A stretch of DNA of 64,000 nucleotides from Chanos chanos. Taxonomy: Eukaryota; Chordata; Actinopteri; Gonorynchiformes; Chanidae. Below the pieces are notes generated by a model. It did not search any database. It had not been told where the DNA came from and saw nothing but the letters and a program-made list of their open reading frames with translations. The DNA lies in contig NC_044503.1 of the NCBI RefSeq assembly GCF_902362185.1, forward strand, positions 23,391,984-23,455,983, in the 5' to 3' direction. Below are positions 10,981 to 22,113 of this stretch, one piece after another (the stretch's first letter is position 1; each line of letters opens with the position of its first letter). The translations under genes and the position numbers were made by a program.

Positions 10981-13900
10981 ACTTGGTACAGTGAAGCAAA
11001 TATTATGCCAAAAGACTTTGGCTCATTTGAATGGATTTGAAAAACAATGTGCAGTGAAGTAGGACAATCAGTAGAGAGGAATAATTTCTTCTGACTTGAT
11101 GTTTCCACTACCTGTTCAATTATCAAAGTGCTCTTTAATTTAAAAGTTTTGTTTTTTTAAACTTAAATGAATATTATCTCACAAAGTGTTCAATATCAGT
11201 TAAAAAATGCATTAAAATAATATTTTAAGAGACCATTTTTTTTTGTATGCTGTTATTTGTTGATTTTAAATTAAAACATATTCCTGCAGCCTCTGGCTAA
11301 CTCTTAAGTTCTCCTAGTTGGACTCGTTCAGTGAAGAATTGTCTGAAAATTTGGGGTTTTAAGACCATGGAGACAACCTGTTTATAGCTTCTCTCTTCTC
11401 CTTCCCATCCTGCCCCGGTTTTGAATTTCTGTGGTGAAACAGGACTGCACTGGCCTGTTACGCCAATGAGAGAGAGTCATCAAAGAGGGCACTGAAATGC
11501 AGAAAAACCTGTGCTGGCAGATTGGGTGAGTTCTCTGACAGATAAAGACACTGGGGGGGGGGGGGAGAACACACACACACACACACCCCATACTGACTGA
11601 CTTCCTTTCTGTTAGAGACAAATGAAGTCGTTTCAGCTTATGTTCACTTTTAGTGATCTGGCTTCCTCAATGCAGCTCCTTATTCTACAGAACTTCTGAT
11701 CCTCGTAAGAGTGAAGATAATGGGAACGTATTCAAACCCGGGCAATCACATGCCTGACGTGTAAGTCATTTTATGAGAGAGAAAACTTTTTATTTATTAA
11801 TGTGTTTGTTATGGAGACTCGATTAAGCCTCAAAACTATGTCAGCATTGAACTGATAATGGATGAAGTTAATCATATTAATTAATATCATCAAATATAGA
11901 AACAATCATAACACCTTATGATAAAAAGATGAAGGAATAGAGAATGTGTTTCGTCGGTTAATATGTTAGCTTGTTTCTTGCCACTGGTTCTTGTTGCTGC
12001 GCTGTAGTGTTCTAATAGAGGGCAGAAAAGGAAGAAGTGAGAAATCACAACCTTATGCAAGTGGATATGTGCAAGAATATATCCAAACAGGAAGTTCAAG
12101 CTCAACTGACTTCCTGAACTTTTACCCACCATCACCCGTGACTCTTGAGAATCAAGGGCCACTTTGATATTTTCACTGTCTCCCTGACATGGGAGTCAGT
12201 CTCATTGTCTGGGCACATGATTACCACAAAACTAATGTGTGACAGTGCACTTTTCCAATCCTGCTTTTCCCAACAGTCTTGCGGATGGGGATAACCACTC
12301 GTTAAATACACGACAGCGTGCTTTTTGAATCCTACTTTTCAAATCCTATCTCTCGGATGGGGATAATCTGTTTTTGATTCAGATCATTATTGTAATCTGT
12401 GAGTGGTTCAGTTTTAAAATTAACTGGGTGGAAAAACACATGTCATAATCTGATCCAGTAATGATGGAGCTTTTTAAACAACTGAAAAGGTTTTATGAGT
12501 TTGTTCTTTTTTTTTTTTTAAATAAAGAGATGAAAGAACGGACAGGACTGTATCCTCTCTGGATTTACCGTCTTGTGGTGTCCATTTGTAAGTGTGGTAA
12601 TTAGAGAGACTGATGTTATGAGCTGTTTTCCTAACACAGGGGTGGAAAGGTGATGTTCACCTTTATAAGCAGGCTCAGCTGTTGGAGATTTACCATTTGG
12701 ATTTACAACAGGCTAGGGTCCTCCAAGCTGAACAGTATAACACAGCCATGGAAGAGTCTCAAAAGCCTAATATGGGATGGAGACTTTGGAAGTCTTCTTT
12801 CTTGAGTTGGAACATAGAAGCCTCTTATCTCTGGTCTCTCCAGATTCCTGTCTGATATGCTGCACATAATCTGAGGAAACATGCTTATAGTCCAGCTCTC
12901 TCTTTTCAGAGCTAGATATATTACAAGTAGGATTTCAGGAAACTTGGATTGATCTTCCTTTAGGTCTTTTCCCCCGAATAAAGCATTTTGCCCTAAATTG
13001 TAAGTGAATACTTTTAGAGGGGACTACTACACGTCTTTCAACAGGCAGACCATGTTACAGAGCTGCCCTAAACACAATAACGGAAAGGGTATACACCTTT
13101 GTGCTTTTAACAAGTAACAATGGGTGACGTATCCATTTGTGGCCACCACAAGCAGCAAAATTATATCAACAGTTTATACACTTTAGGAAATGTCAGCTGT
13201 TATACTGAAAAACTATAACAAGTGCTAAATCCATCTAAAAACATGTGAGTATTGAAGTCGAATTTAGTGATCAGATGTAGGAGGCTTAAAATTGTTAACT
13301 GGGTTGGTAGCGGTGTTGAATGTCTTTGCTGTTGGTCCGAGTCAATAGAAAAGTCGGTTAGGAGGTTTTGTAAAATGTCTTACTCTGGATTAGTAGTCTC
13401 TGGATTAGTGCAGGTCCTAACAGTATCGCCAAGTGGTAACTGTCCAAAAAAGAAGAAAAGTTCAAACAAAAAAGCGATTGCCCGCTAGCAATTGCTCAAA
13501 AACGAGGAGAAAGCAATGTTATGTCGACATCTAACTCAACAGTACATTTCTAAATTTGGCGATTCAGGTATGACAATGACAGGTGGTTGTCTGTCATGGT
13601 TAGTCAACAGCTAGAAAAAGATGCCGACAACCATGGAATGTGGACAGAAAATACTTACCGTACTTGTCCAGACGTTGTGAGCGAATTAAAACACGCTTTT
13701 CAGGAGGCTTTTTTCCCCATATAACTCTCATGACACAATGGTACACTCACATGTACGAAGGTGACTTAAAGGATTTTCTCGCTGAAAGTTAAGATTCAGT
13801 GCCTTGTCAAACTCATTAAGACGTCAAATCTGTTTGCTCAAGTGTTTGTTTTATTAATCAGAGGTTTTTGCTCTCTCGCTCTTTTTAAAAAAATATTTTT

Positions 13901-14060
13901 CAGAGATTTGTGGTTCTACTGATGCCACTTCGTTTCCATATGAATAAATCATATCTTGATATTGCTTGTGACATTTTGGGCTGGACTGCTTAAAACGAGC
14001 AGTGTTATGTTGTGAGGTGGAGTAAAAAAAAAAGTCAACTCACCTTTCAGGTGTAACAAG
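10981..14060. other. prune1-bnipl intergenic region
   Basis: No gene was recognised here. It includes a G run and (AC)n at 11553-11586, a tandem duplication at 12241-12366, an unexplained open frame at 12622-12852 and otherwise AT-rich unique-looking sequence. Human C1orf56 lies on the other side of BNIPL, and nothing like it was seen here either. Confidence 0.5.
12241..12366. repeat. Two-copy tandem duplication, period about 71 bp
   Basis: Copy 1 (12241-12294) and copy 2 (12312-12366) both begin GACAG and end CGGATGGGGATAA. They share AATCCTGCTTTTC / AATCCTACTTTTC in the middle, and a short spacer separates them. The divergence implies an old duplication, or two monomers of an unrecognised repeat family. 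Confidence 0.65.
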
Positions 14061-14300
14061 TGTGTCAGTCGGAGAGGCGTCTCTGATTGGCTATGCTAAT
14101 TGTGTTTGCTGTGCAGGTTGGCCAGTGGAAGTAGCGAACATCGAAACGACTGAAGTTGTCGAATTCGCCCTTTACGGATAACTGAAAACACACGATTTTT
14201 TAAAAAGTCGTAGATCTTTTATTTCTATGGGATTATTAATCGAATGAAGCTGTGGTTTACTGCTGCCGGTGCGTTCATATCAGGTGCGGAAGGTGAGGCT
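14060..14300 (+). promoter_or_regulatory. bnipl: Candidate bnipl promoter/5' exon
   Basis: A reverse CCAAT box (GATTGG, near 14087-14092) lies a few bases before an octamer-like ATGCTAATT, inside a locally CpG-containing stretch. The sequence then reaches a donor-like AAG|gtgagg at 14292/14293. This is the best-looking upstream promoter for bnipl. An ATG at 14244 opens 16 codons to that donor, but its phase does not join the next recognised exon, so it is not taken as the start. Low certainty. Confidence 0.35.
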
Positions 14301-14603
14301 GTGCGTTGCTTTGTTTATCTTTATTTCCATGTGTACACAATGACCCCACACACCGGGGTGTGGAACATCGAAATACAATAATGTTAAATCTCTATGAAGT
14401 ATTAATTCTGGGTACAGTAATTCTAAATTCGACTTACGTTATTCGTGTAGAAGCGCATAGGGATTTTCTGGTAGACCAAGTAGAATTTAAGTATCTTCAG
14501 TACCCTACCTCCCTGTAATGTTATTGAAGGATATATCTAGGCTCTGCTTGTCAAACATTTCGGATTTTTAATATTACGTAATCGTTTTACACACACACAG
14601 TCA

Positions 14604-14699
14604 TACACACACACACACACAGATACTCTGTGAAAAGTTAGAAACATGAATGTGCAGCAGAAAGAGAGAGAGAGACACAGAGAGAGAGAGAGAGAGAAA
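14604..14699. repeat. (AC)n and (AG)n microsatellites
   Basis: An AC run (14604-14621) is followed by an AG-rich tract (14661-14699). Both are simple repeats upstream of the first recognised bnipl coding exon. Confidence 0.9.
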
Positions 14700-15399
14700 G
14701 AAAGAGGTGTTTATAATTCATACACTCATTTTTAGTGATGTATATACACTTTGCACAAATAGGGGATTTGCTGGCAGCGCTCCCAATGAGATTTTCTGGG
14801 GCCATTTAGGTTTTTATTTGTTTGTTTGTGTGTTGTGTTTTGTTTCATTTAGTTTGATTTTAGGGGCAATGCAGTATTCCAAGACACTCTGTCTCCTTGT
14901 AATAATAATTACTAAGTTTGTAAGATTAGTGTAACAGTATCTTAGAGCAGTTCCTGCAAGGGCTCTCTCTGATTGGCTCTTTTGCTCAGCCTCATGTCGA
15001 GTTAGTTTGACATTTGGAGGCGTTGCTGACCAATGACAGACAGAGGACAGAAAGACTGCGTTGTAGCTCAGCCTTTAGCTTTTCCCGCACCAGTAACTGT
15101 GTGTGTCAGAGAATGCTTTGCTGACACTACTGTACCCACTTTGAGTAGCTGAAGGAGAACATGAGGAGCCAGTGTAGAAAGACCCGGAAGCCTGAGAACT
15201 TGAAGAACATCAGTGTGTACTTAACGAAAGTGACAAGCATCTAATACCTAAGGATTCTGTTTTGTTACTTCATGTACTTTGTTATATCATACTTTTTCTA
15301 CCAGTGACCTGTTGATGGTGTCCAAAGTGAACAATATATGAGCAATGTGAACAGTGACCAAAGTGGACAGTATTTAGTTGATAACTCACTACCTGCACT

Positions 15400-15527
15400 T
15401 ACCTGTAAATAATGCTATGCTTTTGCACTTCTGGTTAGATGCTACTGCATTTCATTGGCTTTGTACCTGTACTCTGCACAATGACAATAAAGTTGAATCT
15501 AATCTAATCTAATCTAATAATCTAAAT
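15400..15527 (+). mobile_element. 3' tail of a non-LTR retroposon with (TCTAA)n end
   Basis: The wording GTACCTGTACTCTGCACAAT, followed by GACAATAAAGTTGAATC and then repeated TCTAA units (about 15497-15527), matches the high-copy 3' tails of teleost non-LTR retroposons that end in pentanucleotide repeats. The left boundary is uncertain; preceding sequence to about 15300 may belong to it. No reverse transcriptase is present, so this is a 5'-truncated copy or a SINE using that tail. The family name is not assigned. Confidence 0.6.
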
Positions 15528-15825
15528 AGTTCAATATTTCACTATTTATAATACATATAATGTATATTGAAATAATATTGAAATATTATATTTCAATATG
15601 TGTAAAGATATTCCTCTTGTACAGAAGTGTTGTTTTATGAGATTCTGAAAATTTAGAGACTGAATGAGATCTGAGTTGAAGTTTGAGTATATATTCCATG
15701 TATATTGCCATTTTATAGAGAAAAGGCTTAGAGAGACTGGTTTGGTCCTGCCCTCTGACATGAGCGAGTTTTGATTTTCTCTCAGGGGGTTAGACGGCAC
15801 GAAGGCGCCGGATAGTATCACCGAC

Positions 15826-18800
15826 ATGGAACTTCGGGAGGAGTGGCAAGATGAGGAGTTTCCAAGGTAACTCAACCCCCCCCCCCCCCCCCCCCCCCCC
15901 CCAACCACCATATATCGACAGTTCTGACTGAAACACAAATGTCTTAATTTGTGTTGCTGTGTCTTATAGACCTCTTCCTGAAGATGTACAGAGCCCAGAA
16001 GATGAGCTGGAAAGTCCTGGAGCAGATGAAAACAGACCTGGTAGTGTCTTCTTGACAGTTGTCTACAGAACAGAGTTTTTGCTTGGTCTAGAGCTAGAGG
16101 ACTAGAGCTAGGGGAGTCTAACCTTTGGTGAAGTTAAAGATATTAAACAAGAAAAATTAGGCCGGGTCCTTGGCTTATTGCTTCATAACTACATGTTTAA
16201 TTGAAGAAGTAAACCTTGAGAGATTTGCTCTGTCACTTGAGGCTAATGCTTTGTTTTTGGTGCAGTCATGTGATTTGAGGACATCTTTCAGCCCCCCCAC
16301 CCCACCCCACTAAACTCCGCTATCTTTTGTTGGTAATATTTTGACCCTGGTCTGCATAAAAGCAGTATTTTATAGTATTTCAGCAGTATGTTCTAGTATT
16401 TCTTGACTGGGCCTGGTTCTGATCCATGCTGTTTTTGCCAGTTCCGCCCAAGACGCTGGCGCTGACTGGGGATGCCCCTAGGAAAAAACGTCTGGTGGCG
16501 CCCACTCTCAGCCTGACGCTGGACAAATGCGACTCCCTGGACCGTAGTGTCAAATCGGACGAGTTTAATGCAGCCGCCCTCTCGCCTTCCATCGACGAAA
16601 CGGATTTGGACATCAACCTGGAAGCACTGGAGACGCCTTCAGACAGTGAATCCTGCAACTTTCCAGACAGCATGCATGACCTTGAGTGGGAGGGTAATAA
16701 AAAAGAAACGACCAATCAGCAATATCGATCCAAAACCAAATTAAGAGTTCTGTGTTTACAGCTTCTGTTACAATTGACTGAGATCCAACAACACGGAGAA
16801 TATAAAGTAGACACACTCCCATTAATATTCGAATGGACTTTAATTGTCCTGGAATATGCATTTATGGAAACTGAATAAAAATGTAAATCCCCTCACCTTC
16901 TTGGACTGATGCAGGGGTTGTGTAATGGCAGGATTTATGATAGTAGAGGGAATTGGTCATGCCAAATCGTGAGCAAATAGGATAGAAATCCCTGAAACCC
17001 TCCATGCAGTGACTGGGATTTAGTACTAGCAGAAATCAGTATAGCTCTTTTTATAAGAAACTGTCACTATTTCAGCTTTGAGAAGGTTGCAGTTTCTGTT
17101 TGACAGTGTCATTTTACTTTTTCCCAGATGATCTACCTAGGATGGGGTCTGGAGAGATGGATCGGGCCAGTTCTCCTGCTATAGAGTACGCAGAGATGGG
17201 TCACCTAGAGTTAGATCAGGTAGACAGCAATGGTCGCCGCTGGCGACGGTTCTGTATCGCCGGTCAGGATTACCACGTCAACATGAGCGTGCTGGAGCCT
17301 TACCTCCAAGTGCTCTCACACGGAGGTGGGTTCTGGGTAGAACATGCTGGGAGTTGTAGTCTCACTGAAACAAATACATTTTTGTTCATAAAATGTTTTG
17401 CTATTGCTGGTTTGTTTAGGTTATTACAGAGACGGAACAACTGCAATCATCTTGTTTGCTGCCTGTTACCTGCCGCAGAACACACTTGAAAACTATGAGT
17501 ACGTTATGGACAATCTCTTCAGGTAAATTTCTGCAATGTTGTGTCATCAGAACCTGAGAAAAATATTGTCCGCAAAAGTAAGATGGAAATCTATATGGTT
17601 ATCAACAATCATCTGTCCAGTAGTGTAACAAGGCCCTCCTCCCTGTGTTTGGAGTGGGCCCCTTAATCTGGGACGCAAACAAACGCAATGCGAGATCAGC
17701 AATAGCTGACGTGATAGCACAGTATCCTCATGCCAGTATAATTATTTATTACCTATGGAAAACATACATGGCTAACTACACAGTACACAGAACATGTGTG
17801 AATGAGTGTTTGTGTATCGAGGATATCAGGGAAGATTTCAGTTTCTAGTATTGCATGAAGGACCAGTAGGACATGCTTCACCCTAACACAACCTCATTAG
17901 TGATTAGGCTAGGCTAAAGGTCAGACTGTCGTTCTACTCCACTGTCAGCTATCAGAGCATTTTTACTTCAAAAACTAAGCACCAGATGGTAGCAACTACA
18001 CTGTTAATACAATGACCAGAGCAACTGGCATGGTGACCCTGTATAACCAGAAACATTTGACACATTAGCCTGTCAGTAACCAGAACAGAGGCAACAGTAA
18101 CAGAGCCACCAAACTGACAGCGTGAAACTAAAATCTGAATGGCCTAAACCTAAAAAACTCACTCATTACGGTTATACTCGAGTCCTGCCCAAGTGAAATT
18201 TGTTTACCTCACCTGTCCTTTCTGCCCTTTCTTACCTTTTCAGTGGCCTAGTTTTGTGTTTGTAACACACTTCCATGTTGTCATGGCACCCCAAACTGTT
18301 TTTTTCGCTTGACTTTTTTTCCCCCGATGCAAACGTAGTAATTAGTAAGTTAACGTTAAAGTTGCAGCTACTAGATAACTATCCCACAATTCCCTCTGTT
18401 TTGCATAAGCATTACCAACTAACCTGTTTAGAGGTGAATTAAATGGCTAATTATTATTTTAAGTGAATGACTTAGCTGCACGTTAATCAATTTTGAACAG
18501 ACCCATGGTGGAATTAATTTAGTCATATTTAGATAAAGAGTAAGCGTAGCATGTGACTCTCTGGGATCAATCGTTCTTTGATTATGTATTGATTGCACAG
18601 GGACTAATGGAAGCCTTGGACCTCCCTTGACATGGGACCCTAATGCGTCTGCATGCTCTGCATATCCTGACACTATGCCACTGCCCCTGTTTCATTTTCA
18701 TTCGAGTAATTTTTGGATTTTGCTCTTTTCTTTTGGAATAATCATTGTAATGTCTTATGTGTATTGACAGATATATAGTTGGTACACTGGACTTGATGGT

Positions 18801-19188
18801 GTCTGACAATTATGTTCTGGTGTATCTGTGTGGAATGGCTCCGAGAAACAAGATACCACCGATCAAATGGATGAAACAATGCTACCAGTCCATCGATAGG
18901 AGGTGGGCACAAACAAACAAACAAACAAAGCTTTCCTGAGAGCAGAGAGAGGTGTAAGCACATTTCCAAACACTTAAACTGGGGTGCTCATGAGAAACTT
19001 GAAAATCGTTGCATCATTCTTTTCAAGAACCAGACAAAATTTAGTGCCCTTTAGGCCCCTTTGACCAAATGACGTAGTCAGGAGCAATCCCATCATTTGC
19101 CACTAGATGGCGTATCTGTGTAAAGCGAGACGGTGTCACTCCGTACTGGGCTCTGAACTGGTTTATGTTGCCTTACAAAAGACATTGT

Positions 19189-19237
<49 letters not shown>

Positions 19238-22113
19238 CTAGTGTGTGTTTTGTCCTCTCTTTCCCTCATTCACCCTCTTGTACCTCTTGTATGAAATATG
19301 ACGGGAATGCTGTAATTATTCATCTGCCTATATTATCTGAAGAAAATGGTTCCCACTGGACATTCCAAAGATAACCTACTGACCTCTCTCTGCTGAGCTT
19401 AAGCCCCTGAGAGTGTGTGTGTACGTGTGTGAGTGTGACAGTGTGTGTGTTATGGACACGGTAGGTTGCTCATGCATGTACTTTATTACTTGGAGGTTTA
19501 ATAATAGCGACTGCACCTCGCACACTCTAAATGCACAATGCAGGTGTTGGCAAAACAAGCCATAACTGGCCGTAACAACAGCAGTCACAGTAATTGTCAG
19601 CAGTTATTGTCAGCTTTTCTTTTAGTTTGCAGTTGAGAGTCTCATCTGACCATAACTGAAATTAAAAACCCTGGAGTACAGTTTTTGTTTTGATAAAAAC
19701 GTTATGAAGTCACACTAGTCTTATTTGAGCAGAGATAACAAAGCCAACGTTTATCGTGCTGTGATGAGCTGGCTGTTAGACATTGCCTCATGAGCTTGGA
19801 GAAGAGTGGCAAGCGTGTGGAGATGGAAAATACTGTTGCTAAGCGACAGCATGAGTTCTGATTCTGACCGCTATGCCTGACAGTTGAAATGAGCGCGCAA
19901 AAATGCACATTAGCTTCAGTGCCAGAGTAAGACAGGACATCTCCTTTGGCCCCATCTGTTCCTTTTCACTCTTTCACTGAATGACATACCCTTCCCTCTC
20001 TCTTTCTCTCTCTCTCTCTCTCTTAACTCTTTTGTCCATAAATGAGTATATTTTTATTGTAATTACTGTTTAATCTGTGTCTGTTTTTTGAATATCATTC
20101 TTATTAACACAGAGACGAGTTCTTACTCTTGTGTCAGGTGTTGCTTTGTGTCGGGAGATGAGAGGGAGTGAACAGTGGGTGGCTAGCTCTGTCATGTCAG
20201 TGATGTAAAGAAACTGGATCAGAGGTTTCCAGGTTTCTGCCCGCCCTTTGCCCTGAGCTGTTTTACTGATGATCAAACTGATGTGAGATGACTCAGCCAT
20301 TAATCCCTGCTCTAGCCTCTCTCTCTCTCTCTCTCTCTCTCTGTCTATCAATCTCTCCCTGTTTTTCTCTTGCTCTCTTTCTCTTTCTCTCCTCTCTGTC
20401 TTTCTTTCTTTTTCTCTCTCCCTCTCTCTTGCTCTCTCTTCCTGTCTTCCTCAATCACTCTCTCTCTGTGTCTTTGTCTCCCTCTATGTCACTCACCCTC
20501 TCTTTCTTCATTCAGAGTGAAGGGTGTGGGCCACATCCAGACACTGACTCCTACTGTGTGTCATCACACAGATGTAGGCTGCCGCGGATGTGTTTCTAAG
20601 GACACACACACACACAATTGTTGGTCATGATGTCTGTTCTGCCATGTGACTCAAAATTTGGCGTCAAAGACGAGACTTGTTTGTTTTTTTGACTGTTGTT
20701 TTTAATGCCAGTGTCAAGCACGTTTCATTCAGACTCCAGTTTTCCCCCCCCCAGAGTAGCCCAGGTAAATTAGCCCTAGTTAAATTAGCTGAGGGTGATA
20801 AGTGTGTGTCTAATGAATTAATATGAAGTGTGTGAATGCAAAGCGTATTAAAGCATTGACCTTGTGTGCAGGTTGAAGAAGGAACTTAAAGGACTGTTTG
20901 TGGTTCACCCTGCCTGGTACGTCAAAGCCCTGCTCACACTCATCAAGCCCTTCATCAGGTGAGCAACCCAGTGACCACCACCAACAACAGTAATGAACTT
21001 AAATCAAAGGGCATGGGAAAATAAAGGAGAATTTGAGTTCGCTTTGCAAAGAACAAATGCTGATATTAATGACTACACTGACAAATGGCCATTCTGTCAT
21101 CTGAAAATAAATAGTATGTTTATAGTATTAATGATGTGTTTCACATAGCTCAATATCTTTCCTTGTAGAAGTTGTGAGGTTGTCAAGTTTCACAGTTATA
21201 CCCTGGTCTTGTGAAAAAGCCTTTGGATGTTTATGTTGGCTCTACCCCTCACAGATATTTGGCTATCAGGTTGCATTGTAAATCAGTGGTATGCAGTTAG
21301 ATACAGAAAATGGATTCAGATTGTAATTCACTGAGCAGAAGAAAATTGCAAGGAAAATGACATTTCACCCAAGAGAGAACCATACGACTCTGTAAGAACA
21401 TACAGTTCTGTGCAATTATTCCATTTGTTCACTCTTTCTTTCTTACTTTCCTTTTTACTTTCCCTCTTACTCTCTCTCTTTCTTCCCTTTTTCTTACTGT
21501 CATTCTTGCTTTCTTTCTTTTTTTCTTTCTTTCTCAGTGAGAAGTTTAGCCGGAAGCTGCGATTTATCCAGAGGCTTAGGCAGTTGTCTGAGTTCATTCC
21601 CACAGACCGTCTACAGATCCCAGACTGCATTATAGAGTGAGTCCAACGTATTTCTTTACATAAAGCAAAGCACTCACACTCAGAATCTTTCTTTCTTTCT
21701 TTTTCTCTCTTTCTTTCTTGTCTACTTTTCTTTAAGCTACAAACAGAGATAGTCCTTGCCTGATGTCATTTGATTACTATACTGCTTTAGCTGATGATAC
21801 TTTTCTTTTGAAATTGGACCCTTAAATATCCCAGTTTCAGACCATCTGATTTCCATTCATTTGTTTACAAACAACAGTTGCTTCTCCTCATATAACCACA
21901 TGTTTTTCCAAGATGTGACTATTACAGGCAGAGTTTCTGTTGTTGGAGGAATGAGCAGAAATTAAACTGAGATGTCGTTTCCAGTCGTGTTTTTCTTTTC
22001 ATTCATTTGATATAACATTGAGAATGGCAGTATTGACAAATGCGTAGAACGCTGCTTAAACGTGAACGTTTTTTTTTTTTTCCCACAGGTTCGATAAGAC
22101 ACTGAACAACTGA
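15826..22113 (+). CDS. bnipl: BNIP2-like scaffold protein (bnipl), 9 coding exons, 335 aa
   Basis: Exons are 15786-15866 (start codon at 15826), 15970-16040, 16442-16693, 17128-17325, 17420-17522, 18771-18902, 20872-20958, 21538-21636 and 22089-22113. All junctions are in phase, giving 335 residues (human BNIPL about 357). The start MELREEWQDEEFPR matches the BNIP-2/BNIPL N-terminus. LETPSDSES precedes LEWEDDLPR, the W-acidic motif that binds kinesin light chain in BNIP-2 and caytaxin; it is split across the exon 3/4 junction. The C-terminal half is a BCH (CRAL-TRIO-like) domain with VLSHGGYYRDG, YVMDNLFRYIVGTLDLMV, QCYQSIDRR and HPAWYVKALL. BCH proteins bind RhoA/Cdc42 and their regulators. 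The protein sits between BNIP2 and BNIPL in similarity; position after prune1 decides for bnipl. The frame is open to the acceptor at 15785, so a longer N-terminus is possible. Confidence 0.93.
15876..15902. repeat. C homopolymer in bnipl intron
   Basis: A run of 27 cytosines begins ten bases after a bnipl exon donor. It could form G-quadruplex or i-motif structures, and it is a site where assembly length errors are likely. Confidence 0.95.
17618..18683. mobile_element. Possible decayed hAT-like element in bnipl intron
   Basis: The left end CAGTAGTGTAACAAGG and the reverse complement of the right end, CAGTGGCATAGTGTCAGG, recall the CAGTGGCGTAAC ends of a common fish hAT family. The flanks CATCTGTC and CCCCTGTT agree at 5 of 8 bases, as a worn 8-bp target duplication might. 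The whole lies inside the intron between bnipl exons at 17522 and 18771. There is no coding capacity. Terminal match and duplication are both weak, so this is tentative. Confidence 0.3.
19187..19238. repeat. (TG)n-(GC)n microsatellite in bnipl intron
   Basis: A long alternating purine-pyrimidine tract of TG turns into GCGCGC. Such tracts favour Z-DNA. Confidence 0.95.
20318..20513. repeat. CT-rich polypyrimidine block in bnipl intron
   Basis: About 200 bp consist almost wholly of C and T on the + strand, starting with pure (CT)n and continuing as degenerate CTTT/CTCC words. It lies upstream of the exon at 20872 and could form triplex DNA. Confidence 0.9.
21428..21537. repeat. CTTT-rich tract at the bnipl exon 8 acceptor
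   Basis: A pyrimidine block of CTTT-type units runs directly into the acceptor ttctcag|T at 21537. It therefore doubles as an extended polypyrimidine tract. A smaller CTTT block follows the same exon at about 21686-21720. Confidence 0.85.

Noticed and set aside
14244-14292. ATG and 16 codons before a donor as bnipl first coding exon
   Set aside because: Joining it to the exon at 15786 gives a stop in the second codon of the new frame; the conserved MELREEW start at 15826 is better.
15068-15090. TGTAGCTCAG, like a tRNA-derived SINE A box
   Set aside because: No B box at the proper distance. It may be chance within sequence upstream of the retroposon tail.
20288-20630. Long Ser/Leu/Phe-rich frames across the CT block
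   Set aside because: Translation of a polypyrimidine repeat, not a gene.
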